Part shown: positions 16,765 through 26,151 of the stretch, one piece after another
How positions within the stretch are numbered: position 1 is the stretch's first letter
Layout of the letters: every line of letters begins with the position of its first letter
DNA from: Acidobacteriota bacterium
GTDB lineage: Bacteria; Acidobacteriota; UBA6911
NCBI GenBank assembly: GCA_031271905.1
Contig: JAISUT010000045.1
Location: 1 to 55,628 of the forward strand
DNA length: 55,628 nucleotides
Direction of reading: 5' to 3'
Position numbers and translations under genes: made by a program
The notes under the pieces: model-generated
Seen by the model: the letters and a program-made list of their open reading frames with translations, nothing else
Databases searched by the model: none
Told to the model about the DNA's origin: nothing

Positions 16765-19128
16765 ATGGAACAGCGCAAACTGACCAAAGCGGACATCGAC
16801 AAGGTTCGCAACACAGAGGGTTTCCCGGTTGACGACATATATCGGGATCTGGACACCCTCCAGCGTTTTGCGGGTGTTATCGGCGCGGATGACAAGTTGA
16901 TTCAAGATTTACGGAAAACAAAGGTGGCTCTTCTCGCGTCGGAGACCCAGACGCAACCTGACCCAGACGTAGAGACGCCCTCCGCGCCTCCGGAAAGGAA
17001 AAACGATGCGGCCGAATTCGAACCCGGGCAAATCGTCTTCGCCAAATCAAACCCATCAAGTCGTGGCGCTGTGGTTGCCGTGCTGGCCGGAAAGCCTGAG
17101 AACCGATTCGATGATATGTCTGAAAATCAGCGCCCCTTTTCTTGGAATGACGATCCCGACGCGCAACGTGCCCTTTCTGCGCTTCGCAACGGAAATGAAC
17201 GGTTCGTCATCATTACCGGCGCCGGTGGATCGGGGAAGACCACCCTTTTGCAGGAGTGGCGCAAAGAGGCGCACCCTGTCGTGCTTGCGCCGACAGGCAT
17301 TGCCGCCCTGAACGCTGGCGGACAAACGATTCATTCGTTTTTCAATTTCAGTCCTCAACTGCAAGAGATGGAAAAAATTAGGAAGATGCATCCTTCCGAT
17401 TCTCTGGCGAATTTGAAAACTCTCGTTATTGACGAGGTTTCGATGGTCAGGGCGGACTTAATGGAGGCAATCGAACTGCGGTTACGGTGCTGCGGTCCCC
17501 AAAAAGGAACGCCGTGGGGCGGTGTCCGCATTATCCTCGTCGGTGACATGTATCAACTTCCGCCCGTGGTTTCTTCGGGGGATGAATATCATTACTTCTA
17601 CGGTGGGTTCCTATCCGTGAAAAAAGGATATTCGAGCCCGTGGTGGTGGGCAGGGGAAGCGGTGCGCGAAACGCCATGGAAACTGTTTGAGTTGAATAAG
17701 AACTATCGCACCGGCGACGAACACGATTTCGCCGCGTTCCTATTGAAACTGCGCAGGGGGGAAATTAGCAATGAAGATATTGAAAAATTAAACACACGGA
17801 CAAAGGAAGGTCGTAGTGTGTCTGAAAATGTCATTCGATTGATGACGACAAATGATAACGTTGACGCCTATAACGAAGAGCGACTGCGAAAAATACCGAC
17901 GGAACAGCGTGAGTTTGATGCGATAATTACAGGCGACGTCCGTGATGATGACGACCATTGGATCGCCCCAAAGAAACTCAAATTGAAAAATAAAGCACGT
18001 GTCCTTTTTGTTAACAACGACCGCGGCGGACGTTGGATGAACGGCGACACCGGCACCGTCTTCGGAATCGGGGAGTCGTGCATCGCCGTAGAGCGTGACA
18101 GGGAATCGCAATGTGTGAATGTCGAACGGGCGGGATGGGAAGTCAAAGAATTTCACTACGATAAAGTTAAACAGACATGGGACGAAAAAAACATCGCAAG
18201 TTACAAGCAGTTCCCGCTCGCGCTCGGTTGGGCGCGGACAATACACAAGGCGCAGGGACAAACATATGATTCTGCCCATGTTGACCTTGGTACTGGCGCA
18301 TTTGCGCACGGACAAGTCTATGTGGCGCTATCGCGCTTGCGCTCGTTCAACGGCCTCACCCTTGAACGCAACTTGGAACATTCGGAAATCATCTGTGACG
18401 AGATTGTTCAAAAATGGCTGGATTATTTCAAAAGACGTGGAGACGGTGAAGAGGTTAGCCCGCCGGACGAATTGACCTATTCCCAACTTAAAGAAATCCA
18501 GACTGTAGAATGCCTGAAACGATTGGGCTTCACTTACAGACAAAAATATAATAAGCAACGAAAAAAAATGGAGACGATAACGCACCAAAGGTTTGGATAT
18601 GCGCCGTATCCTTATTCGTATGGGCGGCTCTTTGCGTTGCTTCAAGAAAGCGGCAAGGAAGCAGGTGCATTTATCATCAAAACAAACAACGGCAAGTTCA
18701 AGGGATTGATTGTCCACAACGATCTGAAGAAAATCTTCAGTGCTATCTGCAAACCAAATGCCTCTTCTGAAGAGGGCGAGGGATGCAAACGCTCTTGCGA
18801 CCAAAATTTCCCTGAAGGTTGGCAAATAATAGACCAGTTCAATCATCGTAGCCAAACACGAGGACAGGGCGATGAAAACATTGCCTTTTGGAACGAAGAC
18901 GTTCTTGATTCGCTCTTGTCGAAAGTCGAAGAACGCAAGGAGAGAATCTTCCTACCCGTGGCACAGACCGCGCCATCGTCACAAAATGACATGTCTTTAG
19001 GTGTCGACAATCCGCCTAAGTGCCCCAAATGTGGAGGACCGATGGTTGTGCGGCAGCGCAGAAGCGATGGAAAACCTTTTTATGGCTGTTCGTTTTTTCC
19101 TAGTTGCAATGGGATTGTGAACATCTGA
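16765..19128 (+). CDS. PIF1/RecD2-like SF1 helicase with C-terminal topoisomerase-type zinc finger
   Basis: A 787-residue superfamily 1 helicase. Walker A is ITGAGGSGKTTLLQEW near residue 155, followed by LAPTGIAALNAGGQTIHSF, Walker B LVIDEVSMVRADLME, and LVGDMYQLPPV. The late motif GWARTIHKAQGQTYDSAHVD leads into YVALSRLRSFNGL, the PIF1/RecD arrangement. An N-terminal region of about 130 residues is not recognised. The C-terminus is a four-cysteine finger (CPKCGGPMVVRQ...GCSFFPSC) like those on topoisomerase I. The start follows GGAGAGGGAG. Codon choice and composition are AT-richer than the flanks, suggesting acquisition. The role may be DNA repair, or part of a defence or mobile module. 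Confidence 0.88.
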   Translation: MEQRKLTKADIDKVRNTEGFPVDDIYRDLDTLQRFAGVIGADDKLIQDLRKTKVALLASETQTQPDPDVETPSAPPERKNDAAEFEPGQIVFAKSNPSSRGAVVAVLAGKPENRFDDMSENQRPFSWNDDPDAQRALSALRNGNERFVIITGAGGSGKTTLLQEWRKEAHPVVLAPTGIAALNAGGQTIHSFFNFSPQLQEMEKIRKMHPSDSLANLKTLVIDEVSMVRADLMEAIELRLRCCGPQKGTPWGGVRIILVGDMYQLPPVVSSGDEYHYFYGGFLSVKKGYSSPWWWAGEAVRETPWKLFELNKNYRTGDEHDFAAFLLKLRRGEISNEDIEKLNTRTKEGRSVSENVIRLMTTNDNVDAYNEERLRKIPTEQREFDAIITGDVRDDDDHWIAPKKLKLKNKARVLFVNNDRGGRWMNGDTGTVFGIGESCIAVERDRESQCVNVERAGWEVKEFHYDKVKQTWDEKNIASYKQFPLALGWARTIHKAQGQTYDSAHVDLGTGAFAHGQVYVALSRLRSFNGLTLERNLEHSEIICDEIVQKWLDYFKRRGDGEEVSPPDELTYSQLKEIQTVECLKRLGFTYRQKYNKQRKKMETITHQRFGYAPYPYSYGRLFALLQESGKEAGAFIIKTNNGKFKGLIVHNDLKKIFSAICKPNASSEEGEGCKRSCDQNFPEGWQIIDQFNHRSQTRGQGDENIAFWNEDVLDSLLSKVEERKERIFLPVAQTAPSSQNDMSLGVDNPPKCPKCGGPMVVRQRRSDGKPFYGCSFFPSCNGIVNI

Positions 19129-19157
19129 CCATTTCCATAATTGCTTCGACCCGCGCC

Positions 19158-19649
19158 TTAAAACCGCACGTCCTTGTCCGAAGTGACTTGGGGCAGACTG
19201 GCAACGGCGTCTAAGGCCGCTTTCACGGAGGTGTCCACGAAGGCGCTCTGGCTGCAGATGATGGCGACCGCGACGGCGCGGTAGCCGCCGCCCAGGCTCT
19301 GCTGCAAATAGCGCCCCATCGGGATGGCGGCGACGTATGCGCCGTAGGCGACGGCGGTTTTCCGGACGTGGTTGTTGTGCGCGAGCAGGAACACCCGGCT
19401 TTGCGGATGGGCGCGCAGGAGCCACAGGACGGATTGCGCCAGGAAATGCTTGAACCGCACCGACACGTCGAGCGGCAAGCCGCCCGCGACCCCGCCCTCG
19501 CCGATGGAACGGAGCAGGTAAAGGGTGCAGCCAGCGGCGTCCAGCTCCCGCAATGCGACAGAATGCTCCCCCGTCCCACCCGCCTCAGACCAGGCTCCGA
19601 ACCGCCTCCGCATCCATTGAAAATTAAGCAGTTGACGTTTGTGCCGCAA
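19158..19649 (-). pseudogene. Decayed partial copy of the erythromycin-esterase-family gene
   Basis: This is a shortened duplicate of the C-terminal half of the gene at 21098-22369. Homology begins near EAGGTGEHSVALREL and covers LYLLRSIGEGGVAGG and VFLLAHNNHV. It then jumps from RAVAVAI straight to SQSAFVDTSVKAALDAV, losing about 60 residues present in the intact gene. The N-terminal half is absent; the first 20 or so codons are unrelated. It converges with the helicase and faces away from the MFS transporter that separates the two copies. Confidence 0.85.
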
Positions 19650-19661
19650 TCGTCTTATACA
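19632..19661 (+). promoter_or_regulatory. Candidate promoter of the MFS transporter
   Basis: TTGACG (19632-19637), an 18-bp spacer and TATACA (19656-19661), about 85 nt before the start codon. It lies at the edge of the esterase remnant. Confidence 0.45.
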
Positions 19662-19747
19662 GGATGTGTTTTAAAAGTCTTTCATCGTTACAGGGTCACG
19701 GTTACAGCATCACGGCATTGAACGGTTGCATCTTGGTTGGGAGGCTT

Positions 19748-20974
19748 ATGACCACCTCGAAAAAAGCCATCACAGCGATTTACATCATCAGTCCCGGATT
19801 GATGCTGGCGGCGATCACCGGCACCATCTTGGGTTACATCATCCAGTCCTATCCGGGCATCCCGCCCACCCGGGTGCAGCAGATCGTGTCCCTCCCGGCG
19901 CTCAGCGGCATGGTCGCGTCCCTGGTCATCGGGCCGCTCACGATGAGGTTCAACAAGAAATACCTGACCATCGCGATCGGGGGCTGTTCCCTCGCCTACT
20001 TTGCGATTTTCTCGGTCGTGGGGGCGCAGGGCCCCTTCTTCATGCTCATCGTCGCGGCGCTGATCGCGGGCATCCCCCAGTGTACCGCCATGACCCTCGC
20101 CTCGGCGATGATCGGCGAGTTCGTCGGCGTCGCCAAAAGCTCCAACTACATCTCGATCCAGACCGCCATCATGAACGGGGGCGGCGTCCTGATGAACCTC
20201 GTCGGCGGCAGGATCGCCGCAGGCAACGACGGCGCGAACTGGCCGATGGTGTATTACCTCGGGGCGGTCATCGTCCCGATGCTCGTCGCCTTTGCGATAC
20301 TGATGCCCAAGAAGCCGGACGGCGCGGGCGGGGCGAACGCGGCGGGCGGCGACGTCGCCACCGCAGGCAGCGGCGACGCGGCGGCGGCGGCAACCGACAA
20401 ACTCCCGCCCCGGCTCTTTGCGATCGCCGGGCTCGGGCTGGTCTTCGCGATGATGATGAGCGCCTTCATGCTCTTCATCTCGATCTACGTCATCAACGAG
20501 TACAAGCTGGGGACGTCCACCGACGTGGGCTTCATCAACAGCCTCTTCACCGCCGTCGGCTTGGCCGGGACGCTGACCTATTTCTTCTGGGCGAAGCTGT
20601 TCAAGGGATATCTAGTCCTCGTATGCTACCTGCTGGAGACGATTGGCATGTTCGCCGTGGCATTCCTCCACGAAAGCCTGCTCGGCGCCTACATCGTCGC
20701 GGTTCTCATGGGGTGGGGCTTCAACGTGTCGTTCCCGTTCATCATGGGCTTCATCATGCGGATCACCTCGCCCCGGATGGCGCCCGTGGGCATGTCGTTC
20801 CTCATGGTCGGGGTCAGCCTCGGCATGACGGTGGCGCCCACGGTGTTGAACTTCCTCGGCGCCCTCATCGGGCCGGGAACTCACAACGTCATGCTGATGG
20901 CCGCCGTCATCATGGTGCCCTGTTGCGTCATCGGGCACTTCGTGTACAAATTGCCCAAGGGGGCCGTCGGCTAG
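19748..20974 (+). CDS. Major facilitator superfamily transporter
   Basis: A 408-residue integral inner-membrane transporter with about twelve hydrophobic segments. The loop IGPLTMRFNKKYLTI between early segments corresponds to the MFS A-like motif. A low-complexity Ala/Gly linker (about residues 193-215) separates the two six-helix halves. The start ATG at 19748 follows GGGAGG. The substrate cannot be told from sequence. It sits between the broken and intact copies of an erythromycin-esterase-like gene. Confidence 0.87.
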   Translation: MTTSKKAITAIYIISPGLMLAAITGTILGYIIQSYPGIPPTRVQQIVSLPALSGMVASLVIGPLTMRFNKKYLTIAIGGCSLAYFAIFSVVGAQGPFFMLIVAALIAGIPQCTAMTLASAMIGEFVGVAKSSNYISIQTAIMNGGGVLMNLVGGRIAAGNDGANWPMVYYLGAVIVPMLVAFAILMPKKPDGAGGANAAGGDVATAGSGDAAAAATDKLPPRLFAIAGLGLVFAMMMSAFMLFISIYVINEYKLGTSTDVGFINSLFTAVGLAGTLTYFFWAKLFKGYLVLVCYLLETIGMFAVAFLHESLLGAYIVAVLMGWGFNVSFPFIMGFIMRITSPRMAPVGMSFLMVGVSLGMTVAPTVLNFLGALIGPGTHNVMLMAAVIMVPCCVIGHFVYKLPKGAVG

Positions 20975-21032
20975 AAAAGGCGGTGGAGGGAGCGGAGGGA
21001 GATGTCATCGCGCGCGTCAAAATCGCATATCC

Positions 21033-21099
21033 GGGAACCTCTAAAAAGCTCGCAGACAGGGCGCTGGCGCTGTCGTCCGGGGTTTTTCGCAGGTTCCCT
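21033..21099 (-). repeat. Intergenic inverted-repeat element, short form, copy 3
   Basis: Ends GGGAACCTCTAAAAA and TTTTTCGCAGGTTCCCT with only the two arms (CTCGCAGACAGGGCG and GTCGTCCGGGG) between, so the core of the long form is missing. Orientation is reversed relative to copy 1. Its last bases supply the TAG stop codon (21098-21100) of the erythromycin-esterase gene. Confidence 0.82.
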
Positions 21100-22369
21100 A
21101 AAACCGCACGGCGTCGTCAAGGGTGACTTGGGGCAGGCTGACGACGGCGTCGAAGGCCGCTTTCACGGAGGTGTCCACGAAGGCGCTCTGGCTGCGGATG
21201 CTGTCGAAATCGACGGCGGCGTCCGTAGACAGGTCGATGAGCACCGGACGGCCGGCCAGGCCGTTCTCCTCCAGGAAGGCGTTGACGCTGCCCGGTCTGG
21301 CGTCCCTCAAAGGAACGTCCTCCACGCGGAACCCCGTCGGCGACGCATCGTCCAGCCGCATCTCGGCTGTGTGCCTGGCGGTGCTGGTGACCGCGACGGC
21401 GCGGTAGCCGCCGCCCAGGCTCTGCTGCAAATAGCGCCCCATCGGGATGGCGGCGACGTATGCGCCGTAGGCGACCGGGGTCTTCTGGACGTGGTTGTTG
21501 TGCGCGAGCAGGAACACCCGGCTTTGCGGATGGGCGCGCAGGAGCCACAGGACGGATTGCGCCATGAAATGCTCCCGCACCGACACGTCGAGCGGCAAGC
21601 CGCCCGCGACCCCGCCCTCGCCGATGGAACGGAGCAGGTAAAGGGTGCAGACGGCGGCGTCCAGCTCCCGCAAGGCGACAGCGTGCGCCCCCGGCCCGCC
21701 CGCCTCGGCGTAATGCGGTTCGAGCGCGTGGAAGCGGAGGCGGGCGTTGTGCAGGATGGCAAACAGCCTGTCCTGTTCCTCCACGGGCAGTTCCCGCCAG
21801 CGGACGGCGGCGGCCAGGGACGACGGCCCGTCGATCTTCTCGCAAATGGCGACGGCCTCCCGCAGGCTGCCTTCCAGCCGGGGCTCGACCCGGACGGCGT
21901 ACTCGCAGAACGGGAGCAGTGCGGTCGAGGGCGCGCCGGCCGCTTCGGGCAGGTCGATGCCGGCAAAACGGACCGCCGCGCCCCGGGCGGCTTGGAGCCG
22001 GTTGTAGCGCCGCAGCCAGCGCATCGTTTCGCCCGCGCCCCAGCGGGCGGCGGCGCGCCCGTATTCCTCCAGTCCGTCGTCGCCCCCTTCGCCCCGCACC
22101 CAGCGGTCCAAGACGAAACCCTCGGCGAAGCCGAACTCCATGGCGAAGACGTCGAAGCCGAACCGTTCGTGCAGATGCCGGAACAGACGCCGGCGTATCG
22201 ACCAATACTCCTTCATGAAATGCGCGCCTTCGCCGATCGCGACCACGCGGACGCCTTCGCCCTCGGCGATGCGCGAGAACGCCTCAAGGTCGTCCCCTGC
22301 GCCGTCGTCAGGGGAGATGGAGCGTAGCTCGTGGACATGGTCACGGACGAACCGCGCATTTGCCGTCAT
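21098..22369 (-). CDS. Erythromycin esterase family protein
   Basis: A 423-residue protein of the EreA/EreB-like superfamily. Visible family features are VVAIGEGAHFMKEYW near residue 40 (conserved Glu-x-x-His), FDVFAMEFGFAEGF, and VFLLAHNNHVQK with the conserved His pair. Known Ere enzymes hydrolyse the macrolide lactone, but most family members have unknown substrates, so resistance should not be assumed. The start is ATG 22369 with GGAGAGGGTGG upstream. It lies 50 bp after enolase on the same strand and may be cotranscribed. A decayed copy is at 19158. Confidence 0.85.
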   Translation of the reverse strand: MTANARFVRDHVHELRSISPDDGAGDDLEAFSRIAEGEGVRVVAIGEGAHFMKEYWSIRRRLFRHLHERFGFDVFAMEFGFAEGFVLDRWVRGEGGDDGLEEYGRAAARWGAGETMRWLRRYNRLQAARGAAVRFAGIDLPEAAGAPSTALLPFCEYAVRVEPRLEGSLREAVAICEKIDGPSSLAAAVRWRELPVEEQDRLFAILHNARLRFHALEPHYAEAGGPGAHAVALRELDAAVCTLYLLRSIGEGGVAGGLPLDVSVREHFMAQSVLWLLRAHPQSRVFLLAHNNHVQKTPVAYGAYVAAIPMGRYLQQSLGGGYRAVAVTSTARHTAEMRLDDASPTGFRVEDVPLRDARPGSVNAFLEENGLAGRPVLIDLSTDAAVDFDSIRSQSAFVDTSVKAAFDAVVSLPQVTLDDAVRF

Positions 22370-22419
22370 GCGCTTCCACCCTCTCCGTAAAAGCGGTTGC
22401 CGTGAGTGTACGACATTTG

Positions 22420-23876
<1,457 letters not shown>

Positions 23877-23937
23877 CTTTTTTACAAATTGCAAACGCAG
23901 GTGCGCTGTGGCACCTTATTACCGGTCGTTGGTTATT

Positions 23938-23997
23938 ATGATGAAAAGTTTCGAGATCACGGGCATCGCCATTGCCGGGAAACCCCCGGGCGGATAG
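23938..23997 (+). CDS. Candidate isoleucine leader peptide of cimA
   Basis: A 19-codon open frame encoding MMKSFEITGIAIAGKPPGG and ending in TAG. Three of its codons, grouped at 23956-23973, are isoleucine (ATC, ATC, ATT). CimA catalyses the first step of the pyruvate route to isoleucine. The frame is followed by mutually exclusive antiterminator and terminator hairpins, the standard layout of amino-acid attenuation. The ribosome site is weak (no clear GGAGG), which is the main weakness of the call. Confidence 0.55.
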   Translation: MMKSFEITGIAIAGKPPGG

Positions 23998-24034
23998 GGC
24001 TTTGCCAAGGCGAAGTTGCACAGCCCCCATCCGC
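23990..24034 (+). promoter_or_regulatory. Candidate antiterminator of the cimA leader
   Basis: GCGGAT (23990-23995) can pair with ATCCGC (24029-24034), and GGGCT (23997-24001) with AGCCC (24022-24026). That makes an 11-bp helix with a small internal loop. The left arm overlaps the leader peptide stop codon and the right arm uses the 5' half of the terminator, so the two structures exclude each other. Confidence 0.55.
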
Positions 24035-24054
24035 AAGGCGGGTGGGGGTTTTTT
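24024..24054 (+). terminator. Intrinsic terminator (attenuator) upstream of cimA
   Basis: Stem CCCCCATCCGC (24024-24034) pairs with GCGGGTGGGGG (24038-24048) through a 3-nt loop with one G-U pair, followed by six T. It lies 52 nt before the cimA start codon and after the short Ile-rich frame, so it would stop transcription before cimA. Confidence 0.85.
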
Positions 24055-24106
24055 GTTATGGGGCATGTGAGATGCCCGCAAGGCGCGCCGAGGCGCGGGA
24101 GGGCGT

Positions 24107-25672
24107 ATGAAGGCATCCAGGGTATTCGTCTACGACACCACGCTGCGGGACGGGACGCAGGGCGAGGGGGTCGCTTTCTCGGTGCAGGACAAGATACGGG
24201 TCGCCCGGAAGCTGGACGAGCTGGGGATCCACTACATCGAGGGGGGGTGGCCCGGCTCCAACGAGAAGGACGCCGAGTTCTTCCGTCTGGCGGCGGGGCA
24301 CAAGTGGCGGGCGAAGATATCGGCGTTCGGCAGCACCGCCTTGGCGAAGAACCCGCCCGAGCGCGACCCCAACCTCCAGGCGCTGGTCGCCGCCCGCACC
24401 CCGGTGGTCACGATCTTCGGCAAGGCGTGGGACTTCCATGTCACCTCCGCCCTGCGCATCCCCCTCGCCCGCAACTGCGAGATCATCCGCGACTCCGTCG
24501 CCTTCCTCAAGTCGCAGGGACGCGAGGTGGTCTACGACGCGGAGCATTTCTTCGACGGCTTCGCCGCCAACCCAGGGTACGCCCTGAAGACCCTGAAGGC
24601 GGCCGCCGACGGCGGCGCCGACACCTTGGTGCTGTGCGACACCAACGGCGGCTCCCTGCCGTCGCAGATCAAGGACGCCATCCGGCGCATCCAGGAAGAG
24701 ATCAAACTTCCTTTGGGGATCCACTGCCACAACGACTCCGACCTCGCGGTCGCCAACACCCTGATGGCGGTCGCCAGCGGCGCGGTGATGGTGCAGGGGA
24801 CCATGAACGGCTACGGCGAGCGCTGCGGCAACGCCAACCTCTGCTCCATCATCCCCAACCTGGAGCTCAAGGCGGGCTGCCTGACGATAGGCCCCAAGCG
24901 GCTGAAGCTCCTGACCGCCGCCTCGCGCTTCGTCAGCCAGATCGCCAACCTGACGCACCGGCGCGACCTCCCTTTCGTGGGCAGGAGCGCCTTCGCCCAC
25001 AAGGGGGGGGTGCATGTCAGCGCCGTCATCCGCGACTCGGCGACCTACGAGCACGTCCTGCCCGAGAGCGTCGGCAACGGGCGGCGCGTGCTGGTCTCGG
25101 AGCTGTCCGGGAAGAGCAACTTGCTGTACAAGGCGCGCGAGATGAACCTGGACATCTCGGAGGAGGAGCGGCTCAAGCCCGCTCTCGCCCGCATCAAGAA
25201 GCTGGAGAGCGAAGGGTACGAGTTCGAGGCCGCCGAAGCCTCGGTGCGCGTCCTGATGGAGACGGCGCTCAACGGCGAGAAGGAGTTCTTCAAGATCGAC
25301 AACTTCCGGGTCTTCACCGACATGTACCGCACCGGGGAGATCACCTCCGAGGCGACGGTCAAGGTGCTGGTCGGCGACAAGACCATGCACTCCGTGGCGG
25401 AGGGGGACGGCCCGGTCCACGCGCTGGACAAGGCGCTGCGACTCGCGTTGAACCAGTTCTTCAAGCCGTTGCGCCGCGTCAGGCTCATCGATTACAAGGT
25501 GCGCGTGCTGCCCGGGGAGCAAGGCACCGGCTCGCGGGTGCGCGTCCACATCCTGCAATCGGACGGGGAGGAGAGCTGGACCACGGTCGGCGTCTCGGAG
25601 AACATCCTGGAGGCGAGCTACATCGCCCTCGCCGACGGCATCCGCTACAAGCTCCTACAAGAATCGTCATAA
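24107..25672 (+). CDS. cimA: (R)-citramalate synthase
   Basis: A 521-residue enzyme condensing pyruvate and acetyl-CoA to citramalate, the first step of threonine-independent isoleucine synthesis. The N-terminal TIM barrel shows VYDTTLRDGTQGEGVAFS, IEGGWPGSNEKD, LCDTNGGSLP and the metal-binding GIHCHNDSDLAVANT, with MNGYGERCGNANL after it. The EGGWPGSN form and the length fit CimA rather than LeuA. The C-terminal regulatory domain for feedback by isoleucine is present to residue 521. The start follows GGGAGGG. A leader peptide and terminator lie upstream, and an inverted-repeat element begins at the base after the stop codon. Confidence 0.95.
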   Translation: MKASRVFVYDTTLRDGTQGEGVAFSVQDKIRVARKLDELGIHYIEGGWPGSNEKDAEFFRLAAGHKWRAKISAFGSTALAKNPPERDPNLQALVAARTPVVTIFGKAWDFHVTSALRIPLARNCEIIRDSVAFLKSQGREVVYDAEHFFDGFAANPGYALKTLKAAADGGADTLVLCDTNGGSLPSQIKDAIRRIQEEIKLPLGIHCHNDSDLAVANTLMAVASGAVMVQGTMNGYGERCGNANLCSIIPNLELKAGCLTIGPKRLKLLTAASRFVSQIANLTHRRDLPFVGRSAFAHKGGVHVSAVIRDSATYEHVLPESVGNGRRVLVSELSGKSNLLYKAREMNLDISEEERLKPALARIKKLESEGYEFEAAEASVRVLMETALNGEKEFFKIDNFRVFTDMYRTGEITSEATVKVLVGDKTMHSVAEGDGPVHALDKALRLALNQFFKPLRRVRLIDYKVRVLPGEQGTGSRVRVHILQSDGEESWTTVGVSENILEASYIALADGIRYKLLQESS

Positions 25673-25784
25673 GGGGACCTCTAAAAACCCCGGATAACAG
25701 CGCCGGCGCCTTGGTCGAAAATGCTCGGTTGCTTCAGCGAACTCCGCTTTTCGACCTGCGTCTGCGAGCTTTTTAGAAGTTCCC
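25673..25784 (+). repeat. Intergenic inverted-repeat element, long form, copy 4
   Basis: It starts GGGGACCTCTAAAAACCCC directly after the cimA stop codon and ends TTTTTAGAAGTTCCC, sharing the GCCTTGGTCGAAAATGCTC core. The abutment suggests it serves as the cimA terminator. Confidence 0.88.
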
Positions 25785-26151
25785 GTAATGCGGGTGCCCC
25801 GCCCCGCCCCCCTGCACATCCCTCCCGTCCCTTCAATCCCTTCCGTCCGGGCGCGGTGAGCCGCGCCCCGCGCTTCCGGCACTCTATACGAATTTTGTAA
25901 ATCCGTGCACGCTTCCACCCCCTCGTCCCATGCGCCGCCCCCGGCGGAAAAATTCTAATCGAGCCGTTTTTTAATGTTTCCGGGGATGTTGCCGATTCAG
26001 CAATCGTCACAGATTAAAAATCGCAAATCGCCCCGGGACGCGAGCCCCGGGCGGTTACGGCGTTCCCGGGACGCGAATCCCCCCACTGTCGTGGTCGCCA
26101 TGCTGGTGCAGAGGCTCCCCGTCCCCCGGATGCCGTAGGCAAAGGAGTGCC
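25785..26151. other. Intergenic region with hairpins, no gene
   Basis: No gene is seen. A perfect hairpin GGGCGCGG-TGAG-CCGCGCCC lies at 25849-25868; the same sequence recurs at 47790. A direct repeat with core CCGGGACGCGA occurs at about 26033 and 26066. The ribosome site AAAGGAG of the subtilase lies at the end. No confident promoter is visible. Confidence 0.6.

Noticed and set aside
21098-22369. Calling the esterase gene a macrolide resistance gene
   Set aside because: The family is broad and most chromosomal members have no shown activity on macrolides; only the fold-level signature is visible.
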